This document shows positions 1 through 11,896 of a DNA stretch of 64,000 nucleotides, piece after piece. The translations under genes were made by a program, and so were the position numbers. The stretch lies in contig CAVZNF010000006.1 of NCBI GenBank assembly GCA_963776565.1, positions 98,274 through 162,273 on the forward strand. The letters are read 5' to 3'. The stretch's first letter is position 1, and each line of letters begins with the position of its first letter. The stretch is from GMQP-bins7 sp963776565 (GTDB taxonomy: Bacteria; Actinomycetota; Thermoleophilia; Gaiellales; Gaiellaceae). The notes below the pieces were generated by a model. It saw nothing but the letters and a program-made list of their open reading frames with translations, was not told the origin of the DNA and ran no database searches.

Positions 1-1924
1 GACCGTGATCGCGAACGAGCAGGTGCTCGCTGACGGCACGTGCGAGCGCTGCGGCGCGGTGGTCGAGTCGCGCGTCATGGAGCAGTGGTTCTTCCGGATC
101 ACCGACTACGCGCAGGTGCTCCTCGACGACCTCGAGACCGTGGATTGGCCGGAGTCGATCAAGGCGCGCCAACGGAACTGGATCGGCCGTTCCGAAGGCT
201 CTGAGATCCTCTTCCGGATCGAGGAGCTCGACGAGGACGTTCCCGTCTTCACGACCCGACCCGACACGCTGTACGGCGCCACGTTCTTCGTCCTCGCGCC
301 CGAGCACGAGCTCGTCGCGCGCATCGACTCGGACGAGGTTCGCGACTACGTCCGCCGCGCGTCGGCGAAGAAGACCGCAGAGCGTGCCGCTGCGACCGAC
401 GAAGACGGGAGTCGATACGGGGCTCCATGCCGTGAACCCCGTGAACGGCGAGCGGCTGCCGGTCTACGTCGCCGACTACGTGCTTATGGACTACGGGACG
501 GGCGCGATCATGGCCGTTCCGGCCCACGACCAGCGCGATTTCGACTTCGCGTCGGCGTTCGATCTCCCGATCCGGCACGTCGTCCGCCCTCCTGACGAGG
601 TGGACGAGAGCGGGGCGTACGTCGAGCACACGGAGGGCGAGGTGCTCGTCAACTCGGGTGAGTTCGACGGCCTCCCCGCGCCCGAGGGCGGCCGCCGGAT
701 CGTCGAGCAGCTCGCGGCCGAAGGTCGTGGGCGCTTCACGATCAACTTCCGCCTGCGCGACTGGGGCTTCTCTCGCCAGCGCTACTGGGGCTGCCCGATC
801 CCGGTCGTCTACTGCGACGCGTGCGGGATCGTCCCCGTCCCCGAGGACGAGCTGCCTCTCGTGCTCCCCGAGGTCGAGGACTACAAGCCGAAGGGCGTTC
901 CGCCGCTCGCGCAGGCGGAGGAGTGGGTGAACGTGCCGTGTCCGCGCTGCGGCGGGCCGGCGAAGACGCGAGACCGAGACGATGGATACCTTCGTCGACT
1001 CGGCCTGGTACTTCCTGCGCTACTGCGACGCCCGGAACGACAGCGCACCCTTCGAGCGCGCGGCCGTCGACTACTGGAACCCGGTCGACCTCTACATCGG
1101 CGGTGTCGACCACGCGACGATGCACATGATCTACGCGCGGTTCTGGGTCAAGGTGCTGAACGATCTCGGCATGCTCGGCTTTCGCGAGCCGTTCGCCCAG
1201 TTCTTCTCGAACGGCTGGGTCACGCTCGGGAACGTGAAGATGTCGAAGCGTGCCGGGAACATCGTCGGGCCTGACGATTTCGTCGAGCGCTATGGCGCCG
1301 ACGCCTGCCGGCTGAACATCATGTTCCTCGGTCCCGCCGACCAGGACATGGAGTGGACCGAGCCGAGCGTCGAGGCGATGACGCGGTTCGTCCGCCGGCT
1401 GTGGGCCGTGGTGACGGAGGTGATCGAGAAGGCGCCGATCGGCGACCCGGAGGACGGCGCGCTCGCGCGTAAGGCGCACGCGACGATCGCGAAGGTGACG
1501 GACGACATCGGCCGGCGCTTCGCCTTCAACACCGGGATCGCCGCAGTCATGGAGCTCGTCAACGAGCTCTCACGCGATCGAGCGGGTCGCGATGCGCGCT
1601 TCGCGGCCGAGACCGCGGTCTCGCTGATCCAGCCGTACGCGCCGCACGTCGCAGAGGAGCTGTGGGAGAGGCTCGGCAACGAGCGCCTGTGGGAGGCGCC
1701 ATGGCCGGTCGCGGATCCTGCATTGCTCGAGGTCGACACGGTCGAGGTCGTGATTCAGGTGGACGGGAAGGTCCGAGATCGGCTGCAGGTGCCTCCGGAC
1801 CTGGGCGAGGACGAGCTCGTCGCGCTTGCGCGCTCGTCCCAGCGGGTGCGTGCCTACGCTCGACGGTGGCGAGGTGGCGCGGACCGTCGTCGTACCGGGC
1901 AAGCTCGTCAACTTCGTGACGTAG
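1..1924 (+). CDS. leuS: Leucyl-tRNA synthetase (5' end outside window; three frame breaks)
   Basis: Charges tRNA-Leu with leucine in the cytoplasm. The window opens inside the protein, just after the region that recognises tRNA and before the CP1 editing domain (TTRPDTLYGATF near 250-290; DYGTGAIMAVPAHDQRDF near 490-540). Later come RYWGCPIP (about 780), the MDTFVDSAWYF block (about 982), the class I signature KMSKRAGN (about 1239-1262) and the C-terminal anticodon-binding domain, ending with VVVPGKLVNFVT before the stop at 1922-1924. The reading frame moves by +1 near 400, 962-970 and 1861. Removing one base at each restores family consensus, for example RRETETMDTF at the second site. No nonsense codon lies in the restored frame, so sequence error is likelier than decay of an essential gene. 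Identity is certain; the breaks are unresolved. Confidence 0.93.
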
Positions 1925-2004
1925 GAGCCATTCCGGGCGCGATTTCGCGCTTTCTCGGCAGAGGCGTTACCCACGCGTGACGGGTTCGTCGCAACGATGG
2001 TCGC

Positions 2005-2602
2005 GTGCCGATCGCCGTCTCCCGCTCGACCGCGCTCGTCGGAGTGTGCTTGGCGCTGGCGGCGCTCGCGCTCCTCGGTCAGCGACTCGCGCACGCCGGG
2101 GCGGCGAGCAAGCCAGAAGTCGTCGCCGCCGAGCTCGAGCCGGTTGCGGAGGCGCCTGCTCGATCCGTCCTCGTCGTTCACGTGGTGGGGGAGGTGCGCC
2201 GTCCAGGGCTCTATCGATTGCGCGACGGCGCGAGGATCGCCGACGCCGTCCATCGCGCCGGTGGTGGCCTTGCGGGACGCCGATCTCGCCGCGGTGAACC
2301 TCGCGGCACCGCTGGTCGACGGGATTCAGGTGTTCGTGCCGAGCCGGGTTGCGGCCGGTGCCGTCCCGCCGGCGGGCGGTGCCAGCTCAGCGGGCGGCGG
2401 TGCTGCGGGCGGCCTCGTCAGTCTCTCGTCAGCGACGGTCGACGAGCTCGACGAGCTGCCTGGCGTCGGCCCGATCACGGCGCAGAAGATCATCGACTAC
2501 CGAACCGAGCACGGGCCGTTCGCGTCCGTCGACGACCTCGACGCGGTTCCTGGCATCGGCCCGACCCGGATCGAGCAGCTGCGGGAGCTCGTGACGCCGT
2601 GA
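2005..2602 (+). CDS. comEA: Competence protein ComEA, helix-hairpin-helix DNA receptor (one frame break)
   Basis: Membrane-anchored DNA receptor of the natural transformation machinery, passing DNA to the ComEC channel. From a GTG start the protein has an N-terminal membrane segment (about residues 8-30), an SLBB domain (HVVGEVRRPGLYRLRDGA), a Gly/Ala-rich linker and two helix-hairpin-helix motifs (DELPGVGPITAQKI and DAVPGIGPTRIEQL) at the C-terminus. About 198 residues after correction, normal for the family. A +1 frame break lies at about 2261-2274, inside the SLBB-end motif DADLAAVNLAAPL. The stop overlaps the GTG of comEC, so the two are probably co-translated. The -10-like element AACGAT ends 6 nt before the start. 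Confidence 0.88.
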
Positions 2603-4891
2603 GGCGGATCGTCGAGCTCCACTGGCCCGCGCTGCTCGTCGGCGCGGCTTGCGCCGGGCTCGCGCTCTCGATCTGGGCCTCCGTTCCGATGGCGGTGGCC
2701 GGAGCGGTTGCGTTGGCTGCAGTCGTGGGTGCGCTGATGCTGGGCAGCGGCGCGCGCCTCGTCGCGGTCGGCGTCGCTCTCGCCGCTCTCGGGCTGGCGT
2801 GGGGATCGCTGCGGATGGATGCGCTCCGCGAGAGCGTCCTCGCGGCCGACCTCGGCGAAGCGGGCGTCGCTGAGCTCGTCACGGTCGCCCCGGCACGCCC
2901 CTCGCCGTGGTCGACGCGCGTCATCGCGATGGCGCGCGCGTTCCGTCGCGCGCAGGTACAGGAGCGCGTCCTCCTCATCCTCCCCGTCGGACGCTCGCCG
3001 CCGCGAGGCGCAATCCTGGAGGCAACGGTCCGCGATCGAGGAGCCGCGTGGGCCTGAGGACGGGTTCGACGAGCGCGGCTGGCTCGCGCGCCAGGGCATC
3101 CACGTCGTCCTGAAGGCATCGAGCTGGCGACAGGTCGGCCGACGCGGCGGGATTGCCGGCTTCGGAGATCGCCTTCGCGACCGGGTCGAGCTCGCCGTCG
3201 GGCGAGGCGCGACCGGCGTCCGCCGCAGCATCGTTCTCGGCGTCGTGCTCGGCGAGGACGAAGGGCTGTCGGACGACGTGCAGGACGACTTCCGCGCCTC
3301 CGGTCTCTACCACCTGCTCGCCGTCTCGGGGCAGAACGTCGCGTTCCTCGCCGCGGGCGTCTTCCTGCTCGGCTGGCTCTTCCGACTCTCGAGAGCGCTC
3401 CGGGAGCTCGCGACGCTCGGCGTGATCGTCGCCTACGTGCTTGCCGTCGGCTGGCAGCCGTCGGTGGCCCGCGCCGCGGTCGCCGGAGCTCTCGCCTCGC
3501 TGGCGTGGCTCGCCTCTCGCCCGCGCGACCGTTGGCACTTCTTCGCCGTCGGCGCGCTCGTGCTGATGGCGTGGATGCCGACGTCGCTCCTGGAGCCCGG
3601 CTTCCAGCTGTCGTTCGCCGCCGTCGCCGCGATCTTCGTCGCCGTTCCGCGCGTCCGGCGCAAGCTCGACGGCCTGCCGCTTCCGCCGGCGATCGCGGAG
3701 GCGCTTGCCGTTGCCCTCTCCTGTGGCCTCGCGACTGCGCCGATCGTCCTCGTCCACTTCGGCCAGGCGCCGGTGTACACGGTGCCGGCGAACGTCCTCG
3801 CGTTCCCGGCCGCTCCGCTCGTGCTCGGGTTCGGGCTGCTGGCCGCGGTGGTCGACCCGGTCTCTCCCTCGGCTGCCGCTGGGCTCTCAGCGCTCGCGGG
3901 TTGGGCGGCAGCGTGGCTGGCGCTCGTCGCTCGGGTCGTCGCCGACTTGCCAGCCGCTCGAATGGACGCCAACGCCGCGCTCGCACTCGCGATCGGCTCG
4001 GCTGTGGCGTGGCTCGTCGTTCGACAGGGACGGCGGCGTCTCTCGTCGCAGCAGCAAGTGGTCGCGGGCATGCTCGCCGCCGGCGCTGCTCTCTTCGCCG
4101 CCGCGTGGATCGCCACGGCCACGAACGCGGCGTGGAACCCACCGGCCGGCTTCCGCGTGACGTTCCTGGACGTCGGGCAAGGAGATTCCGTGCTGCTCGA
4201 GACGCGTCGGGCTCGAGTCCTCGTGGACGAGGGCCCGCCCGAAGCCGACGTGGCCGGCCAGCTGATCCGCATGGGAATCCACTCGCTCAGCGCCATCGTT
4301 CTCACGCACCCGCAGCGCGATCACGTCGGGGGTGCGGCCGAGGTGATTCGCAGGCTCGCCGTCGCGCAGGTTCTCGAGCCAGGCCTCCAGGTCACAGGGC
4401 CGGAAAGCGAGGAGGCTCTGGCAGCCGCACGCCAGCGCGGCGTCTCGATACGTGTCGTGCGCACGGGCTCGAGCTTCCGCGTGGGTCGCCTGCGTCTCAA
4501 CGTCCTCTGGCCGGCAGATGCCGGTGCGCCCGCTGAGGACCCCAACTTCAACGCCGTCGTGCTCGTGGCGTCGTATCTCGCGACCGATGTCTTCCTCAGC
4601 GCCGACGCGGAGTCCGACGTCACCGCGAGGCTCCCGCTTCCGCCGGTGGAGATCATGAAGGTCGCCCACCACGGCTCCGAGGATCCGGGTCTGGCCGACG
4701 AGCTCGAGACGCTTCGACCTCGCGTCGCGGTTATCTCGTGCGGCCGGAACAACGACTACGGACACCCGCGGCCCGAAACGCTCGCCGCCCTTGCCGGGGC
4801 GCCGGGTCTCGCGGTCTATCGCACCGATCAGGACGGCCGCGTCGTCGTCGAGTCGGACGGCCGGAGCCTCACCGTTCGGACCCAGCGGTAG
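2599..4891 (+). CDS. comEC: ComEC/Rec2 DNA uptake channel (one frame break)
   Basis: Polytopic inner-membrane channel that carries single-stranded DNA into the cell during transformation. Domains in order: N-terminal membrane pair and DUF4131 region (to about residue 150), the multi-spanning Competence domain (YHLLAVSGQNVAFLA, then WQPSVARAAVAG), and a C-terminal metallo-beta-lactamase-like domain (FLDVGQGDSVLLE; LTHPQRDHVGG; VAHHGSEDPG), which in this family is proposed to degrade the non-transported strand. About 763 residues after correction. The GTG start at 2599 overlaps the comEA stop. A +1 frame break lies at about 3031-3036; removing a base restores the run into PRGPEDGFDERGWL. With comEA and the downstream holA this is a standard arrangement in Gram-positive genomes. 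Confidence 0.9.
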
Positions 4892-4894
4892 TGT
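4889..4894 (+). promoter_or_regulatory. -10 element of holA (leaderless type)
   Basis: TAGTGT followed by 7 nt and then the GTG start of holA. It overlaps the comEC stop codon. It matches the TANNNT-close-to-start pattern repeated across this window. No Shine-Dalgarno lies between it and the start. Confidence 0.45.
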
Positions 4895-4901
4895 GGGCGC
4901 C

Positions 4902-5924
4902 GTGGCCGATGCTCCCGACAAGCCCGTCTATCTGATCACCGGAAGCGACGGCCCGAAGATCGAAACGGCGCTCACAAGGCTCCGGGGCCACTTCGAGCCC
5001 GAGGCGATCGAGTCGGTGAGCGCGCTCGACACCTCGGGCGAGGCGACGGTCGGTCTGTGCAACGCGGGGAGCCTGTTCGGCGACGCGCGCCTGATCGTGG
5101 TCAGGGACGTGGACGGCCACAAGGACGGCGAAGGACGTCGCAAGGGCGGCTGGAAAGCGGCGGACGTCGACGCGATCGTCGGGTATCTCGGCGCTCCGGC
5201 GCCGGCGACCGTGCTCGCGCTCGCTGCCGAGGAGCTGAAGTCGAGCTCGGCTCTCTGGAAGGCCTGCGCGAAGGCGGGAGAGGTCCTCTCGTTCGACGTC
5301 AAGAAGCTGCACGAGTGGGTTGCGGCGCAGTTCCAGCGGCGTCAGGTGCGCGCCGAGCCCGACGCGGTGACGGCGCTGATCCAGCTCGTCGGCGAACGTC
5401 CTGCGGCTCTCGAATCCGAGATCGACAAGCTCGCGACCTGGGCTGCGGGAGAGCCGATCGGCGAACGTGAGGTCGTGGCGCTCGTCGCGCCGGACGCCGG
5501 CATGCCGATCTGGGAGCTCAGCGAAGCGTGGTCGGCCCACGACGCGGCTCGCGCGCTGGATGTGAGCGAGACGATCTTCGACCGAGATCCGAAGCCGCGG
5601 CGCGACGTCGCTCCGCGGCTCTCCGGCGCGCTCGGAAGCCACGTCGGCAATCTGCGCTCGCTCAAGCGGCTCGCCGCCGAAGGCGTGAAGCCGAAGGAGG
5701 CCGCGGAACGATTGAGGCTCCATCCGTTCAGGGCGCAGAAGCTCGCCGGCCAGGCCGAAGGTTTCTCGGACGAGGATCTCGACGACGCGGTGGTGCGTCT
5801 CGCGGAGCTGGACGGCGCGCTGAAGGGTCAGAGCCGGCTGGCGCCCGATCTGGAGCTCCAGCGGACACTCGTCGATCTCACGCGGCGTCCCGGCGTCGCG
5901 CCGGCGAGCGGTCGCGCGGGCTAG
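4902..5924 (+). CDS. holA: DNA polymerase III delta subunit
   Basis: Clamp-loader subunit that opens the sliding clamp during chromosome replication. The 340-residue protein has the delta-family N-terminal P-loop-like fold without a Walker A motif (VYLITGSDGPKIETAL), the DARLIVVRDVDGHKD strand and the C-terminal collar domain (LRLHPFRAQKLAGQAEGF; LDGALKGQSRLAPDLELQ). GTG at 4902 is chosen because the protein then starts at the conserved YLITG strand. It follows comEC by 10 nt and its stop codon interlocks with the rpsT stop on the other strand, sharing the four bases CTAG at 5921-5924. Confidence 0.9.
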   Translation: MADAPDKPVYLITGSDGPKIETALTRLRGHFEPEAIESVSALDTSGEATVGLCNAGSLFGDARLIVVRDVDGHKDGEGRRKGGWKAADVDAIVGYLGAPAPATVLALAAEELKSSSALWKACAKAGEVLSFDVKKLHEWVAAQFQRRQVRAEPDAVTALIQLVGERPAALESEIDKLATWAAGEPIGEREVVALVAPDAGMPIWELSEAWSAHDAARALDVSETIFDRDPKPRRDVAPRLSGALGSHVGNLRSLKRLAAEGVKPKEAAERLRLHPFRAQKLAGQAEGFSDEDLDDAVVRLAELDGALKGQSRLAPDLELQRTLVDLTRRPGVAPASGRAG

Positions 5925-6187
5925 GCGGAAGCGCCGGCGACGAGTCGCGCGGCCCGCGACTTCTTGCGCCCGGCGGTGTTCCGATGCAGCGCTCCACGCG
6001 TCGCCGCACGATCGATCGTCCGAACGAGCTCGCGATGCTCGGCGGCGATACGGTCGGCATCGCCATCTGCGACAGCCGTCTCGAGGCGCTTGCTCAGCGT
6101 CTTGATCGTGGAGCGGTAACGCAGGTTCTCGTTCCGCTCGCGCTCCTGGGTGCGGACGCGCTTGCGCTGTTGCTTGATGTTCGCCAT
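5921..6187 (-). CDS. rpsT: 30S ribosomal protein S20
   Basis: Small, very basic primary-binding protein of the 30S subunit that contacts 16S rRNA. The 88-residue product starts MANIKQQRKRVRTQERERN and contains the S20 helical core (STIKTLSKRLETAVADGD; RTIDRAATRGALHRNTAGR; KKSRAARLV). The length is typical for S20. It converges on holA with a 4-base stop-stop overlap, so there is no room for a terminator between them. It is transcribed away from murJ, with about 77 nt between the two starts. The much longer open frame continuing upstream on this strand is a codon-bias shadow of murJ. Confidence 0.95.
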   Translation of the reverse strand: MANIKQQRKRVRTQERERNENLRYRSTIKTLSKRLETAVADGDADRIAAEHRELVRTIDRAATRGALHRNTAGRKKSRAARLVAGASA

Positions 6188-6264
6188 TCGAGGAAATGCC
6201 CGCTCTCGCGGGCCGCGCGATGGTAGCAGGACCGACTGGGAGAATCGCCTCCGAGACCGCATCG

Positions 6265-7889
6265 ATGGACGCTCCGAACGACACGTCACCTCCGCGCCCC
6301 GAGGGCGAGGGCAGCCAACAGCCGCCGACTCGCCCGGTCGACCGCCGTCTTCTCCCTCGCGACCGCGATCTCCCGCATCCTCGGGCTCGTCCGCGAGATG
6401 GTCAGCGCCTACTTCTTCGGCGTCTCCGGGCTCATCAATGCGTTCACGGTCGCGATTCAGATCCCGAATCTCGTGCGCGCCCTCGTCGCGGACGCGGCGC
6501 TCTCCGGCGCGTTCGTCCCCGTGTTCAGCGAGCTGCTCGAGAAGGGGGAGCGGAAGCGAGCGTGGCGCGTCGCCTCGACCCTCTTCTGGCTGACGCTCCT
6601 CATCCTCGGCGGCCTCACCGCCGTTTTCATCCTGCTGGCGCCGCTGCTCATGCGGCCGTTCGGCGATCCCGGCGGCGACTACGAGCTCGCTGTCGGTCTC
6701 TCGCGCGTTCTCTTCCCGATCGTCGTGCTGCTCGGGCTCTCCGGGATCGTCGTCGGGATCCTGAACACGTACCACCACTTCGCCGTGCCGGCGCTCGCGC
6801 CAGTCGCGTGGAACCTCGTCATCGTCGTCGGCCTCGTCCTCGGCGTTCCGCGAATCCACGACGAGAGCGCGCAGCTCTATCTCTACGCGGGCGTCGTCGT
6901 CCTCGGGACGCTGGTCCAGCTCCTCCTGCCGATCCCATGGCTGCGGCGTCTGGACGGTCGGCTCACGGTGGTCATCGACTGGCGCGATCCGGCGGTCAAG
7001 CGCGTGCTCGTGCTGATGCTGCCCGTGACGCTGACGATCGGGCTCATCAACGTCAACTTCCTCGTCGACACGCTCTTTGCGTCGCGTCTGCTCGATCCGG
7101 AGCTCGCGCCGGCGGCGATCGACAAGGCGTTCCGCCTCTACATGCTCCCGCAGGGCGTCTTCGCGGTGGCGGTCACGACCGTGCTCTTCCCGACGCTCGC
7201 CCGGTTCGCCGCGCGCGACGACATCGCCGGCTTGCGGCGAGCGCTCGACGGCGGCCTGCGCCAGATCGCCTTCCTGCTCGTCCCGGCCGGGCTCGTGTCG
7301 ATCGTGCTGGCGCAGCCGATCGTGCGCCTCGTCTACCAGCGCGGCGAGTTCACGGCCGAGGACACCGTCATCGTCGCGCAGTGCCTGCAGGCCTTCTCGA
7401 TCGGGCTGGTCTTCAACGGCTGGATGCTGATCCTGAACCGCAGCTTCTACGCGGTGCAGACGAACTGGGTTCCGACCGGCATCGCGGTCGGCGCCGTCGC
7501 CCTCAACGCCGCGTTCGACACCGTCTTCTATCGCCTCGGGATCTGGGGCATCCCGCTTGCGACGTCGACCGTCAACGTCGTCGCGGCCACCGTGTTGCTC
7601 GTGATGATGCGTCGTCGCGTCGGCCCTCGAGCACGTCCGTCGCACCCTCGGGGTCGTGGGGCGCATCGCCGTCGCCGCTGCCCTAGCCGCAGGAGCGTCG
7701 TACGGAGCGTGGCGCGGGCTCGACTCCGTGCTCGGCACCGGGCTTCTCGCCCAGCTTCTGGCGCTCGGCGCCGGGTTCGCCGCAGCCGGTCTCGTCTACG
7801 TGGCGCTCGGCCGGGCGCTGGGCCTGCGCGAGCTCGAGGCGTTGCTACTGTTGCGAGCCCGGCGCGACGAACCCTCCGACCCGCGCTGA
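6265..7889 (+). CDS. murJ: Lipid II flippase MurJ/MviN (two frame breaks)
   Basis: Polytopic membrane protein of the MOP superfamily that flips lipid II to the outer face of the membrane for peptidoglycan synthesis. Visible family blocks are ISRILGLVREM near the N-terminus, NAFTVAIQIPNLVRALVADA, ALSGAFVPVFSELL, and the repeated hydrophobic helices through to about 7880. About 540 residues after correction. ATG 6265 is the best start candidate; it adds a short Pro/Gly-rich cytoplasmic leader. The frame moves +1 within about 6300-6340 and again near 7614-7625, where the restored sequence runs VRRTLGVVGRIAVAAALA. The two late membrane segments lie after the second break. Some family members carry extra C-terminal domains; this one does not. 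Confidence 0.87.
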
Positions 7890-7896
7890 GCCACCT

Positions 7897-9689
<1,793 letters not shown>

Positions 9690-9690
<1 letters not shown>

Positions 9691-10815
9691 TGGGCTCGGT
9701 CCGCCATCTCTACGTTCACCTGCCGTTCTGCGCGCATCGCTGCGGGTACTGCGACTTCGTCACGGTGGTCGGGAGACCGGGGCAGCATGGCGCCTACGTC
9801 GATGCATTGCTCACCGAGCTCGAGCAGGAGCGCCACGTGCTGGCAGACGACGTCGCAACGGTGTTTCTCGGCGGTGGGACGCCGACATTCACGGAGCTCG
9901 CCGAGCTCGAGCGGCTGCTCCGGGCCTTGCCGTCCGCGAGTGAGCTGACGGTCGAGGCGAATCCCGAGACGGTGACGCCCGAAGTGGTGTCGTCGCTGCG
10001 TGCCGCGGGTGTGACTCGCGTCTCGCTCGGCGCCCAATCGTTCAGGCCGCATCTGCTCGAGACCCTCGAGCGGCAGGCGTCCCCGGAGGACGTACGCCGG
10101 GCGGTGCACACTCTCCGTGATGCCGGATTCGACAACATTTCGCTCGATCTCGTCTACGGCATTCCCGGCCAGAGCTCCTCCGATCTCGAATCCGATCTGA
10201 CCGAAGCCCTCGCACTGGAACCGGAGCACCTGTCGTGTTACGAGCTCGAGGCGAAGCCTGGGACGCGCTTCACGCACGCACATGGCGACGAGCTCGTGCG
10301 TCAAGGCGACGCGATGGAGGGCTATTTCGAGCAGGTCGTCGACACGCTCTGCGCGGCCGGCTACCGCTGGTACGAAACCGCGAACTTCTGCCTCGAGGGT
10401 CGTCGTGCGCGCGGGCGCGATCTTCGCGCGAGGCACAACCTCGGCTACTGGCACGGACACGACTACCTCGGCGTCGGGATCGGAGCCGTCTCCACGCTGG
10501 CCGGCATCCGGCGCCGGAACCTTCCAGGCCTGCCGCGGTACGTCCAGGCGCTCGCGGCCGGCGCCGCGCCGCCGCGCGAGCTCGAGCCGATCGACGCCGC
10601 GACGAGTGCTCGAGAGCGCCTGCTGCTCGGCCTGCGGCTCGACGAGCCGGTCGTCGTCGCGGACGTCGCCGCATGCTCTCGATCGCGACGCGCTGACCCG
10701 CCTTGTGGAGCTCGATCTCGTCGAGGTGACGACGAACGGGCGCGGGGAGGAGCTCCGGCTCACGCGGCGCGGACGGTTCCTGGGCGGCGGCGTCACTGCC
10801 GAGCTCATGGTCTGA
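9690..10815 (+). CDS. hemW: Radical SAM haem chaperone HemW (one frame break)
   Basis: Binds haem and a 4Fe-4S cluster and belongs to the HemN-like radical SAM group; characterised HemW proteins deliver haem to respiratory enzymes rather than oxidising coproporphyrinogen. The cluster motif CAHRCGYCDF (CxxxCxxC) sits at the N-terminus after HLYVHLPF, followed by FLGGGTPT and the later DLVYGIPGQ block. The extra first-cysteine context of true HemN is absent, favouring HemW. About 374 residues after correction. A +1 frame break at about 10668-10684 separates the main barrel from the C-terminal winged domain (LTRLVELDLVEV; RGRFLGGGV). hrcA follows. Confidence 0.88.
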
Positions 10816-10845
10816 GCGCGGCGTGTTTCCAGCAGGATCCGCGGC

Positions 10846-10851
10846 TACCAT
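10846..10851 (+). promoter_or_regulatory. -10 element of hrcA (leaderless type)
   Basis: TACCAT with 9 nt to the ATG of hrcA. No CIRCE inverted repeat (TTAGCACTC-N9-GAGTGCTAA) is visible in the 45 nt between hemW and hrcA, so HrcA autoregulation is not evident here. Confidence 0.45.
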
Positions 10852-10860
10852 CGGACGAGG

Positions 10861-11889
10861 ATGCAGCTGACATCGCGGAAGCGCGAGATCCTGAGGCGGG
10901 TCATCGAGGAGTACGTCGCGACGGGCCAGCCCGTGGGATCACGGTCGCTCGTCGAGCGCTCCGATCTCGGCGTCTCACCCTCGACGGTGCGCGGCGAGCT
11001 GGCCGAGCTCGAGACGCTCGGGCTGCTCACGCACCCGCATACCTCCGCCGGACGAACACCGACGGAGAGCGGCTACCGCGTGTACGCCGACGAGCTCGTC
11101 GACACGCTCGAGGGGCGACCCGACGGTCTGGGCGTCGACCTTCGCTCGATGCGCAACGAGATCGAGCAGGCCCTGCGCACGACGACGGACATGCTCTCGG
11201 ACGCGACTCGGTTGCTCGCGCTCGTCTCGGCGCCGTCGCTCGAGACCGCGTCGATCAGGCACATCGAGGTGCTCACGCTGCAGCCGACGAGCGTGATGGT
11301 CGTGGTGATCACGTCGACGGGCGGCGTGACCAAGCAGGTGTTCCGCCTCGAAGAGCCGGTCGATCCCGGCCTCGTCGCGTGGGCCGCCGAGTACCTGGCG
11401 GAGCAGCTTGTCGGCCAGCGCCTCGGTTCCCGCATGGTTCGGCGGCGCCTCGAGGCGCCCGAGCTGGCGCCGCGCGAGCGTGCGTTCCTCGCGCTCATCG
11501 GGCAGACGCTCATCCAGGTGCGCGGGGAGGTCGGCCCCGAGGTCTTCGTCGGAGGGACAGCCGGGCTCATGGAGGGCGCACGAGCTGAGGAGGGGGAGGC
11601 GATGATGCGGCTCGTCGAGCTCCTCGAGCGGCGCGCCGCGGTGCTCGAGCTGGTGAGCGAGGCGCTCGAGCCGCAGCGGCCCGTCGTGCACGTCGGGCCT
11701 GCGTTCGGAGGCGCCGAGCTGCACGCCGTCTCGCTCGTCGGTGCGACGTACGGGATTCGCTCGACACCGCTCGGCGCGGTCGGGCTCGTCGGCCCGCTGC
11801 GGATGGACTACGAGAAGGCCATCCGCACGGTGCGAGCCGCTGCCTTCGAGCTCTCCCGGTTCGTCGAGGACGTCTACGAAGACGCCTGA
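10861..11889 (+). CDS. hrcA: Heat-inducible transcription repressor HrcA
   Basis: DNA-binding repressor that in other Gram-positive bacteria binds CIRCE operators upstream of groES/groEL and dnaK genes and is itself folded by GroEL. The 342-residue protein carries the N-terminal winged helix (TSRKREILRRVIEEYV; GVSPSTVRGELAELE), the conserved PHTSAGRTPTESGYRVYAD linker and the GAF-like plus inserted dimerisation region that ends YGIRSTPLGAVGLVGP. It lies 7 nt before dnaJ, a common chaperone-gene pairing, so the two are probably co-transcribed. Confidence 0.95.
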   Translation: MQLTSRKREILRRVIEEYVATGQPVGSRSLVERSDLGVSPSTVRGELAELETLGLLTHPHTSAGRTPTESGYRVYADELVDTLEGRPDGLGVDLRSMRNEIEQALRTTTDMLSDATRLLALVSAPSLETASIRHIEVLTLQPTSVMVVVITSTGGVTKQVFRLEEPVDPGLVAWAAEYLAEQLVGQRLGSRMVRRRLEAPELAPRERAFLALIGQTLIQVRGEVGPEVFVGGTAGLMEGARAEEGEAMMRLVELLERRAAVLELVSEALEPQRPVVHVGPAFGGAELHAVSLVGATYGIRSTPLGAVGLVGPLRMDYEKAIRTVRAAAFELSRFVEDVYEDA

Positions 11890-11896
11890 TCGACGC

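Noticed and set aside
1925..2004. Intrinsic terminator between leuS and comEA (GCGCG-ATTT-CGCGC then TTTCTC)
   Set aside because: The stem is only 5 bp and the T-run is short; too weak to call.
2490..4142. 550-codon minus-strand frame opposite comEC
   Set aside because: Arg/Ala-rich shadow with no domain; comEC has clear family motifs on the plus strand.
6188..7738. N-terminal extension of more than 500 codons on the rpsT frame
   Set aside because: It is antisense to murJ and rich in Asp/Glu/Arg repeats; S20 begins at the conserved MANIKQQ.
10816..10860. CIRCE operator upstream of hrcA
   Set aside because: No TTAGCACTC/GAGTGCTAA inverted repeat, even imperfect, is present.
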